64,000 nt of DNA from an uncultured Flavobacterium sp. (GCF_943913405.1 NZ_CALTYA010000017.1:6106-70105); one strand, 5' to 3'. Shown: positions 27,316 through 36,647, numbered from the stretch's first letter. The notes: a model not told the origin generated them from the sequence alone. A program made the numbers and translations.

Positions 27316-27873
27316 ATGAAAAATATTTTTATATCTCTGAAACTTACGATTATCTGTATTGTATGTTTTTCAGGACTTTACACAGCAATTGTTTACGGAA
27401 TTTCACAGGTTTCTCCGAATAGAGGAAAAGGAATTTCGATAGAACAAAACGGCAAAAAATACTTTAAGAATATCGGGCAATCTTTTACGAATGACAAGTA
27501 TTTCAATTCTCGTCCGTCGGCTGTGGCTTACAACGCGGCAGGTTCTGGCGGAAGCAACAAAGGCCCGAGCAATCCTGAATATTTAGCGGAAGTGCAGCAA
27601 CGAATCGATACTTTTTTGATCCAAAATCCTGAAGTAAAGAAAAGTGAAATTCCTTCAGATTTGGTTACGGCAAGCGGCAGCGGTTTAGATCCGAATATTT
27701 CTGTTCAAGGTGCAAAAGTGCAAATAAAACGCATTGCAAAAGCTCGAAATATAGACGAAAAAGAACTTGAAAACCTAATTGCTTCAAATATTGAAAAACC
27801 GCTTTTAGGATTATTCGGACCAGAAAAAATAAACGTATTGCAGTTAAATCTTGCCTTAGACAATTTAAAATAA
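27316..27873 (+). CDS. kdpC: Potassium-transporting ATPase subunit KdpC
   Basis: 185 residues, one N-terminal membrane helix then a periplasmic domain. The motifs GQSFTNDKYFNSRPSA, YNAAGSGGSNKGPSNP, ASGSGLDPNIS and a C-terminal GLFGPEKINVLQLNLAL are typical of KdpC, the subunit that stabilises the KdpA-KdpB complex. It starts 12 bases after kdpB. Confidence 0.96.
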   Translation: MKNIFISLKLTIICIVCFSGLYTAIVYGISQVSPNRGKGISIEQNGKKYFKNIGQSFTNDKYFNSRPSAVAYNAAGSGGSNKGPSNPEYLAEVQQRIDTFLIQNPEVKKSEIPSDLVTASGSGLDPNISVQGAKVQIKRIAKARNIDEKELENLIASNIEKPLLGLFGPEKINVLQLNLALDNLK

Positions 27874-27897
27874 ACCATTATTTACTATCACTTTCTT

Positions 27898-29277
27898 ATG
27901 AAAACAATTAAAACAGTAGCATTATTACTACTTTCTGCTTGCAGTTTAAATGCGCAAACAGACACAATCAAGAAAAAAATTCCGTTTGAAAACATGGATC
28001 TTACTTGGGTAAACGGGCAAAATCGCCAGAAGAATTTTCCTTTGGTATTGAAAGATGCTGACGGGGAAACTATCCTGACAGGCGTTACTTATTTAGATAC
28101 TTATTACAATTATAATTTTGCAAATCCTGCTGATAATACGCAGACAATTTCTTCTACAATCGGCCGTCATAATGAGTTTACGTTGAACTTGGCGAGCATT
28201 GGTTTAGAGACAAATTATAAAAATATCATTGGGCGACTTTGGTTACAATTTGGACAAATGGGCTCGATTGTCAATGATTTGGATGGATCAGTTTACCGTG
28301 GACGAAACACAAATATCAATAATTTAAAGTATGTTCGTGAAGCTGCAGCCGGTTATCATTTTGACAAATGGTATGGAATTAATGTTGAAATGGGGATTTT
28401 TATGAGCTACATCGGCTTGGAAAGTTATATTACGCAAGAAAACTGGAATTACCAACGAAGCATGCTTTGCGACTTCACTCCTTTCTACTTTTCTGGAGCT
28501 AGAGTGCAAATTCATCCAACAAAAAATCTTCGTACAGAAATTTGGCTTTTGAACGGATGGCAGACTTACAACAGTTTTAGCAAAAGTCCTGGTTTGGGAA
28601 GTTCTACATATTATCGTCCGAGTGAAGATTTACAACTTGTTGCGAATTTTTACGTAGGTAGAGATACTCAAAATCCAGATACTTTGGGACATCAATCTAA
28701 CAGAGTTCGTTTTCATCATGACAACAGCATTGTAGCGAGATATTACAAAAATCCTACCTCAAAAGGGATTTCTCAAATGGCTTTCAGCTTGAATTCGCAT
28801 TATGGATTTCAGAGCAATAACGAAGATAATGACGAAGTAAAAGCATCTCAAAATTTCATGATCGGAACTTCACTTGCGAATCGAATCTGGTTCAATAAAA
28901 ATAAATTAGCGTTGACTTTGCGTGGCGATTATATGACAAACCAATCGGTTGTAAATGGCGTGAATACTTCTCCATATTTGGCTTTTACGCCAGCGGTTGG
29001 GGGTGATATTCCGAACAATTATGACAATGCGCTTGCCAATAATGAGAAATTAAGATTGTTCCAATTCACTTCAACTTTTGACATTATGCCGAATGATTAT
29101 GTGACTTTTAGATTGGAATATGGATACAGAAATTCAAGCATTCCTTACTTCACAAGCTCACAAGGAACGACTTCGCCAAGCGGCTGGTCAAACGGCCCGA
29201 CTGGGGAATTGCCTTGGGCTGCCGAATTGAAAAAAGACGAACACCGAGTTACATTGGCTGTTAATTTTAGATTATAA
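27898..29277 (+). CDS. Outer-membrane beta-barrel porin (BBP2 / OmpL-like)
   Basis: 459 residues with a signal peptide (cleavage after SLNA, about residue 19). The rest is amphipathic beta-strand with many aromatic residues and ends in VTLAVNFRL, with a terminal hydrophobic/aromatic strand as in outer-membrane barrels. It resembles the beta-barrel porin-2 family (PF07642). Its place between kdpC and the KdpD-like sensor, 24 and 3 bases away, suggests it serves as the outer-membrane K+ entry pore of the Kdp system (inference). Confidence 0.8.
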   Translation: MKTIKTVALLLLSACSLNAQTDTIKKKIPFENMDLTWVNGQNRQKNFPLVLKDADGETILTGVTYLDTYYNYNFANPADNTQTISSTIGRHNEFTLNLASIGLETNYKNIIGRLWLQFGQMGSIVNDLDGSVYRGRNTNINNLKYVREAAAGYHFDKWYGINVEMGIFMSYIGLESYITQENWNYQRSMLCDFTPFYFSGARVQIHPTKNLRTEIWLLNGWQTYNSFSKSPGLGSSTYYRPSEDLQLVANFYVGRDTQNPDTLGHQSNRVRFHHDNSIVARYYKNPTSKGISQMAFSLNSHYGFQSNNEDNDEVKASQNFMIGTSLANRIWFNKNKLALTLRGDYMTNQSVVNGVNTSPYLAFTPAVGGDIPNNYDNALANNEKLRLFQFTSTFDIMPNDYVTFRLEYGYRNSSIPYFTSSQGTTSPSGWSNGPTGELPWAAELKKDEHRVTLAVNFRL

Positions 29278-29280
29278 TAC

Positions 29281-30411
29281 GTGGATATCGAAAGAGACAA
29301 TAATGTAAAGCAGTTTCTAAATCTGATCCAAAAATCAAGAAGAGGAAAGTTTAAAGTCTACATCGGCATGAGTGCCGGTGTGGGCAAAACTTTTCGCATG
29401 CTCCAGGAAGCACATTCTCTATTGAAAAACGGAATCGATATTAAAATCGGCTTCATTGAAACACACAATCGAAAAGAAACGCATGATTTGCTGGAAGGTT
29501 TGCCTATAATTCCGCGTAGAAAATTATTTTACAAAGGAAAAGAACTGGAAGAAATGGACGTTCAGGCGATTATAAGCTTGCGTCCGGAAGTCGTGATTAT
29601 CGACGAATTAGCGCACACCAACATCGAGGGAAGCAAGAATGAAAAACGCTGGCAAGATGTTATGGAAATCATCGAAGCGGGAATAAATGTCATCAGCGCC
29701 GTGAATATCCAGCATATTGAAAGCCTGAATGAAGAAGTAAAATATATTACCGGAGTTGAAGTCAAAGAACGAATTCCAGACAGTGTTTTGGCGCAGGCCG
29801 ATGAAGTCGTAAATATCGATTTGACGGCCGACGAACTGATTTCCAGATTAAAAGAAGGAAAAATCTATAAAGCCGATAAGATTGAAATGGCTTTGAAAAA
29901 TTTCTTCAAAAGCGAACATATTCTGCAATTGCGAGAATTATCTTTAAAGGAAGTCGCCAGCCAAGTCGAGCGAAAAGTAGAAATTGAAGTTCCGAAAAAT
30001 AAGAGCGCGAGACACGAAAAATTTATGGCTTGCATAAGCAGTAATGAAAAAACAGCCAAAAAAGTCATCCGGAAAACGGCACGATTAGCCAATTATTACA
30101 ACAGTAGCAAATGGTATGTTTTATATGTGCAACTGCCTCATGAAAGTGCTGATAAAATCGCTTTGGACAAACAGCGCCACCTGATTAATAATTTTAAATT
30201 AGCTACAGAATTAGGCGCAGAAGTAATTAAAATTGAGCATACAAAAATCGCAAAAGCAATCATTGAACAAGCCGAAAATAAAGGCATCACGACAGTTTGC
30301 ATCGGAAAACCGAGAATGAATCTTTTCAAAATCATTCTTTCCACAAATGTTTTTAAGGAATTATTAAATAAGCTATCTTCGAGTGAAATTGACCTGATCA
30401 TTTTGAGTTGA
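29281..30411 (+). CDS. Stand-alone KdpD sensor domain protein (no kinase domain)
   Basis: 376 residues from a GTG start, 3 bases after the porin gene. The N-terminal KdpD domain has Walker A-like GMSAGVGKT (29-37), IETHNRKET and the acidic VVIIDELAHTN segment. A universal-stress-protein-like domain follows (about 245-376). E. coli KdpD continues into four membrane helices, GAF, HisKA and HATPase domains, all absent here. The kinase function is probably supplied by the separate kinase at 30853, now separated by the S23 cassette. This part likely senses K+ / c-di-AMP-type signals (family knowledge). Confidence 0.9.
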   Translation: MDIERDNNVKQFLNLIQKSRRGKFKVYIGMSAGVGKTFRMLQEAHSLLKNGIDIKIGFIETHNRKETHDLLEGLPIIPRRKLFYKGKELEEMDVQAIISLRPEVVIIDELAHTNIEGSKNEKRWQDVMEIIEAGINVISAVNIQHIESLNEEVKYITGVEVKERIPDSVLAQADEVVNIDLTADELISRLKEGKIYKADKIEMALKNFFKSEHILQLRELSLKEVASQVERKVEIEVPKNKSARHEKFMACISSNEKTAKKVIRKTARLANYYNSSKWYVLYVQLPHESADKIALDKQRHLINNFKLATELGAEVIKIEHTKIAKAIIEQAENKGITTVCIGKPRMNLFKIILSTNVFKELLNKLSSSEIDLIILS

Positions 30412-30437
30412 TAATTCATAGTTGATAATTGATAGTT
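30406..30437 (+). repeat. 5' arm of inverted repeat around S23 cassette 1
   Basis: The arm is built from repeated AGTTGATAATT units. It matches the reverse complement of 30821-30852 at 26 of 32 positions. It overlaps the stop of the KdpD-like gene. Confidence 0.6.
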
Positions 30438-30459
30438 TTTTAAAGCCAAATAAAATAAT

Positions 30460-30822
30460 ATGAAGAATAGCATCGTTAAAGACAAATCTTTTGCATTTGC
30501 CGTAAGAATTGTAAAATTATACCAGCATATTTCAGAAAATAAGAAGGAATTTATCCTTTCAAAACAGCTTGTCAGAAGCGGAACATCCATCGGAGCCAAT
30601 ATAAATGAAGCTTTGCAAGGTTCTTCAAAAAGAGATTTCATCAATAAAATGAATATATCTTTAAAGGAAGCTCAAGAAACAGAATATTGGTTAAGATTAT
30701 TACACGAGACAAATTATTTATCTGAAAGAGAATTTCAATCCATTTATGATGACAGCGTTGAATTATTAAAAATGCTAACATCAATTGTAAAAACATCTAG
30801 AGAAAACGAAAGTGCTCAATAA
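30460..30822 (+). CDS. Four-helix bundle protein (S23 / IVP family), cassette 1
   Basis: 120 residues. The pattern FAFAVRIVKLYQHI, LSKQLVRSGTSIGANINEA, INKMNISLKEAQETEYWLRLL is that of the S23 ribosomal protein / 23S rRNA intervening-sequence family (TIGR02436). These are also relatives of Avd proteins. They form pentameric four-helix bundles and bind nucleic acid in the Avd case. It sits between the KdpD-like gene and the kinase gene, enclosed by inverted repeats. It is unrelated to K+ transport and looks like an inserted cassette. Confidence 0.88.
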   Translation: MKNSIVKDKSFAFAVRIVKLYQHISENKKEFILSKQLVRSGTSIGANINEALQGSSKRDFINKMNISLKEAQETEYWLRLLHETNYLSEREFQSIYDDSVELLKMLTSIVKTSRENESAQ

Positions 30823-30852
30823 CTATAAATTATAAACTTTCAACTATAAACT
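30821..30852 (+). repeat. 3' arm of inverted repeat around S23 cassette 1
   Basis: AACTATAAATT-type units lead directly up to the kinase ATG at 30853. It pairs with 30406-30437 (26 of 32), so the S23 ORF would sit in the loop of one long RNA stem. Confidence 0.6.
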
Positions 30853-32598
30853 ATGCGGATTAAAGCAAAATTAAGACTTGGAATCGGATTATTATTCTCC
30901 TTAATTGTAATCCTCGTGGCGCTTGCTGTGAGACAGGTTCATGTGATTGCAGACGATACAGAAAACATTCTTGTCGCCAATTACAACTCGCTCGATTATT
31001 CCCGAAATATGCTGAAAGAGCTTGACAAGATTGAAACTGAGAATCAAAGTTTTGCAAATTTCGACAAGTTTTTAAAATTGCAGACTTCGAATATTACTGA
31101 AATCGGGGAAAAAGAATTCACTCAAAATCTTATTGAAGATGTAAAAGTTTTTGAACAAAATCTGCAGAATAAAACGGTTTTAAGTCAGATAAGGAAAGAC
31201 TTGAACGACATCATGAAACTCAACATGGATGCTATCCAAAGGAAAAGTATCGTAGCAAAAAACTCTGCAGAAAGCGGTATTTTCTGGATTTCGATTACGG
31301 GGCTGACTTGCTTTATAATCGCTTTTACTTTGCTGATAAATCTTCCGAGCGACATTGCCAATCCTATTAAAGATTTGACGGAAAGCATTCGCCAGATTGC
31401 GGCTAAAAATTATTCGCAAAGAGTCAATTTTGAAACCAATGATGAGTTTGGAAATCTTGCAAAATCCTTTAACACGATGGCCGAAAAACTTCAGGAATAC
31501 AGCGATAGCAATCTTGATAAATTGATGATGGAGAAAAAACGCATCGAAACTTTGATCAACAACATGCGTGATCCGGCAATTGGATTGGATGAAAATGACA
31601 AGATTCTTTTTGCCAATGAAGAAGCCTTGAAAATTTCAGGATTGAAAGCTGCAGATATAATTGGGAAACCTGCAAACGAAGTCGCTCTTTCGAATGATTT
31701 GGTTCGTTCCCTGCTCCAGCATTTGGTGGAAGGAAATACAGAAAAGAATCAGGAAACGCTTAAAATATATGCCGATAACAAGGAAAGTTATTTCGAGAAA
31801 CAAGTTGTTCCGATAGTAATTTTGCCTACGGGCGAAGAAGAAAAAAAGGAAATTGGTTCGTTCATAATTCTTCGAAATGTAACCGCTTACAAAGAATTAG
31901 ATTTTGCTAAAACCAACTTCATCGCCATGGTTTCGCATGAATTTAAGACGCCCATTGCATCCATGAAAATGAGCCTGCAGTTGCTTGAAAATGAAAATAT
32001 AGGAAACTTAAATACTGAGCAAAAGCAATTGGTTTCAAGCATAAAAGATGATGCGAAAAGATTGCTTCGAACTACTGGAGAATTGCTGAATATTACGCAA
32101 GTTGAAACTGGAAAGACACAATTAAAAATAGAAAGTTTTGATGTGAAAGATAGTATTTTTGACACGTTGGAAGCTACTAAAATTCTAGCTGAGCAAAAGA
32201 ATATTTCAATTAAAGTAAAACTTGATGAAAATCTTCCTAAAATTTTAGCTGACAGAGAAAAAACGACTTGGGTAATTTCTAATTTAGTCTCAAATGCCAT
32301 TCGATATTCTTATGAAAATTCAGCTGTAGAAATTGCTGCAGAAGAAAAAAATGATTTCCTCCAAATAAGAGTAAAAGACAACGGAATGGGAATTTCTCCA
32401 CAATATAAAAACAAAATCTTTGACAAATATTTCAGGATCCCTGGTTCTGAAAAAGAAGGAACAGGTTTGGGATTGGCCATCAGCAAAGAATTTATAGAAG
32501 CGCAAGGAGGAACGATTTCTGTCGAAAGCGATTTGGGTTTCGGAAGTGAATTTTCTATAAAATTGCCCATACAAATTTTGGATATAAGTCATTTTTAA
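30853..32598 (+). CDS. Membrane sensor histidine kinase (HAMP-PAS-HisKA-HATPase), Kdp-linked
   Basis: 581 residues. Membrane helices at about 9-28 and 143-163 flank a periplasmic helical region. HAMP (about 165-217), PAS (about 230-345), HisKA with His362 in FIAMVSHEFKTPI and HATPase (NAIRYSYEN, DNGMGISPQ, GTGLGLAI) follow. It probably phosphorylates the NtrC-type regulator at 21523 and works with the KdpD-like sensor, so the usual single KdpD protein is replaced by two. The gene starts right at the end of the S23 cassette. Confidence 0.9.
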   Translation: MRIKAKLRLGIGLLFSLIVILVALAVRQVHVIADDTENILVANYNSLDYSRNMLKELDKIETENQSFANFDKFLKLQTSNITEIGEKEFTQNLIEDVKVFEQNLQNKTVLSQIRKDLNDIMKLNMDAIQRKSIVAKNSAESGIFWISITGLTCFIIAFTLLINLPSDIANPIKDLTESIRQIAAKNYSQRVNFETNDEFGNLAKSFNTMAEKLQEYSDSNLDKLMMEKKRIETLINNMRDPAIGLDENDKILFANEEALKISGLKAADIIGKPANEVALSNDLVRSLLQHLVEGNTEKNQETLKIYADNKESYFEKQVVPIVILPTGEEEKKEIGSFIILRNVTAYKELDFAKTNFIAMVSHEFKTPIASMKMSLQLLENENIGNLNTEQKQLVSSIKDDAKRLLRTTGELLNITQVETGKTQLKIESFDVKDSIFDTLEATKILAEQKNISIKVKLDENLPKILADREKTTWVISNLVSNAIRYSYENSAVEIAAEEKNDFLQIRVKDNGMGISPQYKNKIFDKYFRIPGSEKEGTGLGLAISKEFIEAQGGTISVESDLGFGSEFSIKLPIQILDISHF

Positions 32599-32619
32599 TC
32601 CTTTTCTTAAAACGTTACT

Positions 32620-34338
32620 TTAATTGATTATAATTTTTCTAGACTCCTGAATGCCTTCTTTTTGAATGTTTAACAGATAGGTTCCTTTTTCTAAATGCAG
32701 CTTGATTTGATCTGTCAGCAACGTAAATTCTTCGATCTTTTGACCTAGCAAATTAAATACGATGCACTTTGCTCCTGCCAAATTCTCTATATTTGAAATT
32801 GAAAAACTTCCGTTGGACGGATTAGGAAAAATTTTAAATTCATTCTTCGAATTTTCACTGACACCAAGCGGCAGAGAAAGTTTCAGCAGATAAAAATCTC
32901 TTGAATCATTTAAAGATGTATTTTCATAGACGCCATTTTCTGTTTGGAAATTAGAAGTTCCTGTGAAATAGCCTCCATTATAAATATTTCCTAAACCGTC
33001 GACTGCCATTGCAATTCCCGCTTGATCTTTGAATCCCTTAATGCTTTTTACCCAAGAAAAATTTCCATTAGGGCTTAGTTTTAAGATAAAGGCATCTGTA
33101 TTATCTGTATCTCCAGAAGCGTTTAAAACCGCCACGTCGCCTCCAATATTAAAATCAGCACTGCCCGTAAAGAAACCAGTTGCATAGATATTATTTGACG
33201 CATCGACAACTAAATTACTTACATTATCAGCAGACAATCCTCCAAAATTTTTGGCCCAAAGAAAATTTCCAGCAGTATCCAATTTAGCCACGAATATATC
33301 AAATCCTCCCTGTGAAGTAAGATTGTGGACGTTTGAACTTGGATCAAAATCTACTGTGCCATTAAATGTTCCGGCAACAATTACATTATTTGAAGAATCA
33401 ATTGTTAGTGATTTTCCATTATCAAAATTAGTCCCGCTGAAACTTTTAGCCCACAAAAGATTTCCATTGCTGTCTAATTTTGTCACAAAAGCATCTGGAA
33501 TTCCAGAATCTCCTGCCGCAGTCAATTGCATAACGCCTGAATTTGGATCAAAATCTACGGTATTGCTAAAACTTCCAGTAAAATAGATATTTCCGGAAGC
33601 ATCAGTTTTTATAGCTTCTGCAGTATTATATCCAATACTTGTAAAAGATTTTGCCCACAAAAAACTACCGTCGCTGTCAAGTTTCAGTACATAAATATCA
33701 GACGTTCCTGAAGGTCCGGAAGCCGATAAATTAAAAACGCCACTGCCTGGATCAAAGTCAACCGTGTTATTGAAATAGCCAGTTATGTAAACTTTTCCTG
33801 AATTATCAACGGTAACGGCAGTTGCGCTGTCATCGCCAATTCCGCCAACTTTCTTCGCCCAAACAAAGTTTCCGTTGCTGTCAAGCTTAGAAATACTGAT
33901 GTCAAAACTATAATAAGAACCGCTCAAAGTGGAAGTTAAATTAGATGTTCCTGCTCCAGGATTAAAATTTACAGTTCCCATAAACTGCCCTACAGAATAT
34001 ATATTTTTCTGAGAATCAGCAACAATACCGAGGTTAAAGTTATCCATTGCTCCTCCAAATTTCTTTGCCCAAACTAGATTTCCAGAAACATTCATTTTAG
34101 CAATAAAAGCATCAGTATTACCTGAACTAACTAAATTGGTTACAACTGAACTTGGATCTAAATCTATTGTAGATATGAAAGCTCCGGTAATCAATACATC
34201 ATTTGAATTGTCTATCGCAAGCCCTTGCAGATTATCAAAATAAGAACTTCCAAAAGTTAAGACTGAGTTAAAGGCGGGTTCTTGAGAAAAACCTTTTATA
34301 GAGAATAATAAAAAAGCAAAAAGTAAAGATTTATTCAT
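32620..34338 (-). CDS. T9SS-secreted SBBP-type beta-propeller protein
   Basis: 572 residues with a signal peptide (cleavage after KGFS, about residue 18). Seven repeats of about 65 residues each follow; a typical unit reads GNIYFTGSFSNTVDFDP...DAFVTKLDSNGNLLWAKSF. They correspond to SBBP beta-propeller repeats (PF06739). The C-terminal about 80 residues (NEFKIFPNPSNGSFSI ... GTYLLNIQKEG) are a type A T9SS sorting domain, so it is exported and probably attached to the cell surface. The function is unknown. It is convergent with the kinase gene, 21 bases away. Confidence 0.88.
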   Translation of the reverse strand: MNKSLLFAFLLFSIKGFSQEPAFNSVLTFGSSYFDNLQGLAIDNSNDVLITGAFISTIDLDPSSVVTNLVSSGNTDAFIAKMNVSGNLVWAKKFGGAMDNFNLGIVADSQKNIYSVGQFMGTVNFNPGAGTSNLTSTLSGSYYSFDISISKLDSNGNFVWAKKVGGIGDDSATAVTVDNSGKVYITGYFNNTVDFDPGSGVFNLSASGPSGTSDIYVLKLDSDGSFLWAKSFTSIGYNTAEAIKTDASGNIYFTGSFSNTVDFDPNSGVMQLTAAGDSGIPDAFVTKLDSNGNLLWAKSFSGTNFDNGKSLTIDSSNNVIVAGTFNGTVDFDPSSNVHNLTSQGGFDIFVAKLDTAGNFLWAKNFGGLSADNVSNLVVDASNNIYATGFFTGSADFNIGGDVAVLNASGDTDNTDAFILKLSPNGNFSWVKSIKGFKDQAGIAMAVDGLGNIYNGGYFTGTSNFQTENGVYENTSLNDSRDFYLLKLSLPLGVSENSKNEFKIFPNPSNGSFSISNIENLAGAKCIVFNLLGQKIEEFTLLTDQIKLHLEKGTYLLNIQKEGIQESRKIIIN

Positions 34339-34578
34339 AATAATATTTTAAGAGTAAACAATTATTTTATAAAATCATAGGGGAAATTAAAAAATTATTT
34401 CGAATATGATAATATAAATTTTTAGAATATTTTAAGACTTATACTACATCTCACAAAAAAAACAATTTATGTTACAGCGATAAATAAAGCAATTTGTACA
34501 TTTACAGATTAAATTTTGGGTCAAAAATTGAAAATCAATCAGCGATTCATTACTTATAACTCTTAATTTATAACTAAG

Positions 34579-35397
34579 ATGTCAGTAGCAAAAAAAGATT
34601 ATAAAAGAATTACGACAAAGTCCTTGATTGAAATGAAAGCCAACGGCGAAAAAATTTCAATGCTTACTTCATATGATTTCACAATGGCGAAAATCGTTGA
34701 TACAGCTGGTGTTGACGTGATTTTGGTTGGAGATTCAGCATCAAACGTGATGGCTGGACACGAAACCACTCTGCCGATTACTTTAGACCAGATGATTTAT
34801 CACGCGTCAAGCGTAGTTCGTGCAGTGACGAGAGCTTTAGTTGTTGTGGATTTGCCTTTTGGAAGCTACCAATCTGACCCAAAAGAAGCGCTCCGTTCGT
34901 CAATCAGAATTATGAAAGAAAGCGGTGGACACGCAGTAAAACTGGAAGGTGGAAGCGAAATCAAAGATTCTATCAAGAAGATTTTGAATGCCGGAATTCC
35001 GGTAATGGGACATTTAGGTTTGACACCGCAATCTATTTATAAATTCGGAACGTATACCGTTCGAGCTAAAGAAGAAGAAGAAGCTGAAAAACTGATTGAA
35101 GACGCTCAATTATTAGAAAGATTGGGATGTTTTGCAGTTGTTTTGGAGAAAATTCCAGCACATTTGGCAGAAAAAGTAGCCAAAAGCATTTCCATCCCTG
35201 TAATCGGAATTGGAGCCGGTGGTGGCGTTGACGGACAAGTTTTGGTAATTCACGATATGCTTGGAATGAACAATGAATTCAGCCCAAGATTCTTGAGAAG
35301 ATACATGGATTTATATGACGGAATGACTACTGCAATTGGCCAATATGTGGCTGATGTCAAGTCGAGTGACTTCCCGAATGAGAAGGAACAATATTAG
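34579..35397 (+). CDS. panB: 3-methyl-2-oxobutanoate hydroxymethyltransferase
   Basis: 272 residues. It makes ketopantoate from alpha-ketoisovalerate and methylene-THF, the first step of pantothenate synthesis. Family motifs: [79 protein letters not shown]. Length is typical. The 240-base gap upstream (34339-34578) shows no gene, only AT-rich sequence with TTATAACT-type repeats just before the start. Confidence 0.96.
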   Translation: MSVAKKDYKRITTKSLIEMKANGEKISMLTSYDFTMAKIVDTAGVDVILVGDSASNVMAGHETTLPITLDQMIYHASSVVRAVTRALVVVDLPFGSYQSDPKEALRSSIRIMKESGGHAVKLEGGSEIKDSIKKILNAGIPVMGHLGLTPQSIYKFGTYTVRAKEEEEAEKLIEDAQLLERLGCFAVVLEKIPAHLAEKVAKSISIPVIGIGAGGGVDGQVLVIHDMLGMNNEFSPRFLRRYMDLYDGMTTAIGQYVADVKSSDFPNEKEQY

Positions 35398-35418
35398 ATT
35401 AGACTTTCTTAGAAATTC

Positions 35419-35442
35419 TAGATTTTTAGACTTCTTAGACTT
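35419..35442 (+). repeat. 5' arm of inverted repeat around S23 cassette 2
   Basis: 24 bases, perfect inverted repeat of 35832-35855. It is made of TTAGACTT/TTAGAT units, downstream of panB. Confidence 0.85.
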
Positions 35443-35475
35443 AGAATTTATTTATAAACCAATAAAATATTATAC

Positions 35476-35832
35476 ATGCACCGATTTAAAGAACTAGAAA
35501 TTTGGAAAAAAAGCAGAAAATTTTGTTCAGAAATTTATAACATTACCGCTACTTTTCCGGCAGAAGAAAAATTTGGATTAACAAATCAACTTCGAAGAGC
35601 GAGTGTCTCAATTCCTTCAAATATTGCTGAAGGAAGTTCTCGAAATTCACAAAAAGACTTCTCTCGATTTTTAGAAATTGCGATTGGTTCTGCATATGAA
35701 ATTGAAACACAACTGCTGATAGCTTCCGATTTAGGTTTTTTAAAAATTGAAAGTCTAGAAAGTTTGACAAATAATATAGAAGAAATAATTAAAATGACAT
35801 CAAGATTTCGTGCCACTCTAAAGACTACGTAA
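35476..35832 (+). CDS. Four-helix bundle protein (S23 / IVP family), cassette 2
   Basis: 118 residues. It begins MHRFKELEIWKKSRKF and contains LTNQLRRASVSIPSNIAEGSSR, the most recognisable motif of the S23/IVP family (TIGR02436), then FSRFLEIAIGSAYEIETQLL. It lies between panB and the pseudouridine synthase gene. It is enclosed by perfect 24-base inverted repeats, the second of which overlaps the stop codon. It is only distantly similar to cassette 1, so the two are not recent duplicates. Confidence 0.92.
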   Translation: MHRFKELEIWKKSRKFCSEIYNITATFPAEEKFGLTNQLRRASVSIPSNIAEGSSRNSQKDFSRFLEIAIGSAYEIETQLLIASDLGFLKIESLESLTNNIEEIIKMTSRFRATLKTT

Positions 35833-35855
35833 AGTCTAAGAAGTCTAAAAATCTA
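35832..35855 (+). repeat. 3' arm of inverted repeat around S23 cassette 2
   Basis: Perfect complement of 35419-35442. Further AGTCTAA units continue to 35874, directly before the next start codon at 35875. Confidence 0.85.
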
Positions 35856-35874
35856 ACAAGTCTAAGAAGTCTAA

Positions 35875-36564
35875 ATGAAAATCGTTTCCACTAAAAATAA
35901 TCTTCAGATTTTACACGAAGACAACCATATTATTGTCATCAACAAGCGCGTAGGCGATATCGTGCAAGGCGATAAAACTGGCGACAAACCTTTGAGTGAT
36001 GTTGTTAAAGAATATATCAAAGACAAATACAATAAACCCGGAGAAGTTTTCCTTGGTGTCGTGCATCGATTAGACAGGCCAACAACAGGAATCGTAGTTT
36101 TTGCTAGAACTTCTAAAGCCTTGACACGACTTAATGAATTATTCAAAAACAGGGAAACCCAGAAAACCTATTGGGCAGTTGTTAAAAACAAACCAGAAGA
36201 ATCTTCTGCAAAACTCGTTCACTACTTAAAAAGAAACGAGAAAAATAATACTTCAAAAGCACATTTAAAGGAAGTTCCAGATAGTAAAGTTGCCAGTTTA
36301 GATTATAAAATCATCAAGGAACTCAACAATTATTTTGCTCTAGAAATCAATCTTCACACCGGAAGACACCATCAAATTCGTGCACAATTGTCTGCCATCG
36401 GTTCTCCGATTAAAGGAGACCTGAAATATGGTTTTGATAGAAGCAATCAAAATGGTGGAATTCATCTGCACGCCAGAAAGTTAGTTTTCACTCATCCGGT
36501 AACTAAAGAAAATCTCCAAATTACTGCTCCGGTTCCTCAAGATCCTATTTGGAATGCTATTTAA
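35875..36564 (+). CDS. RluA-family pseudouridine synthase
   Basis: 229 residues, catalytic domain only (no S4 domain). The catalytic Asp67 is in VVHRLDRPTTGIVVFA; GRHHQIRAQLSAIG and PIKGDLKYG are also family motifs. It modifies uridine in rRNA or tRNA; the exact target cannot be told from sequence. It begins immediately after the repeat flanking S23 cassette 2, so its leader may be part of that element. Confidence 0.92.
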   Translation: MKIVSTKNNLQILHEDNHIIVINKRVGDIVQGDKTGDKPLSDVVKEYIKDKYNKPGEVFLGVVHRLDRPTTGIVVFARTSKALTRLNELFKNRETQKTYWAVVKNKPEESSAKLVHYLKRNEKNNTSKAHLKEVPDSKVASLDYKIIKELNNYFALEINLHTGRHHQIRAQLSAIGSPIKGDLKYGFDRSNQNGGIHLHARKLVFTHPVTKENLQITAPVPQDPIWNAI

Positions 36565-36647
36565 ATAAAAAATTAAGGTTTTAAGTTATTTTATTATATT
36601 TGATTGTTAAAATATTGACAATTCTCAAACTTAAAAACTTACCACCA

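Noticed and set aside
31887..32300. 137-codon open frame opposite the kinase gene
   Set aside because: Lies fully inside the HisKA/HATPase coding region and has no family features.
35395..35875. Tandem TCTAA repeats considered as a CRISPR array
   Set aside because: Units are 7-9 bases, without spacers of constant length and without cas genes; inverted arrangement fits a palindromic element instead.
36600..36647. Upstream start of the DUF5723 protein
   Set aside because: It would place 16 residues before a perfect signal peptide.
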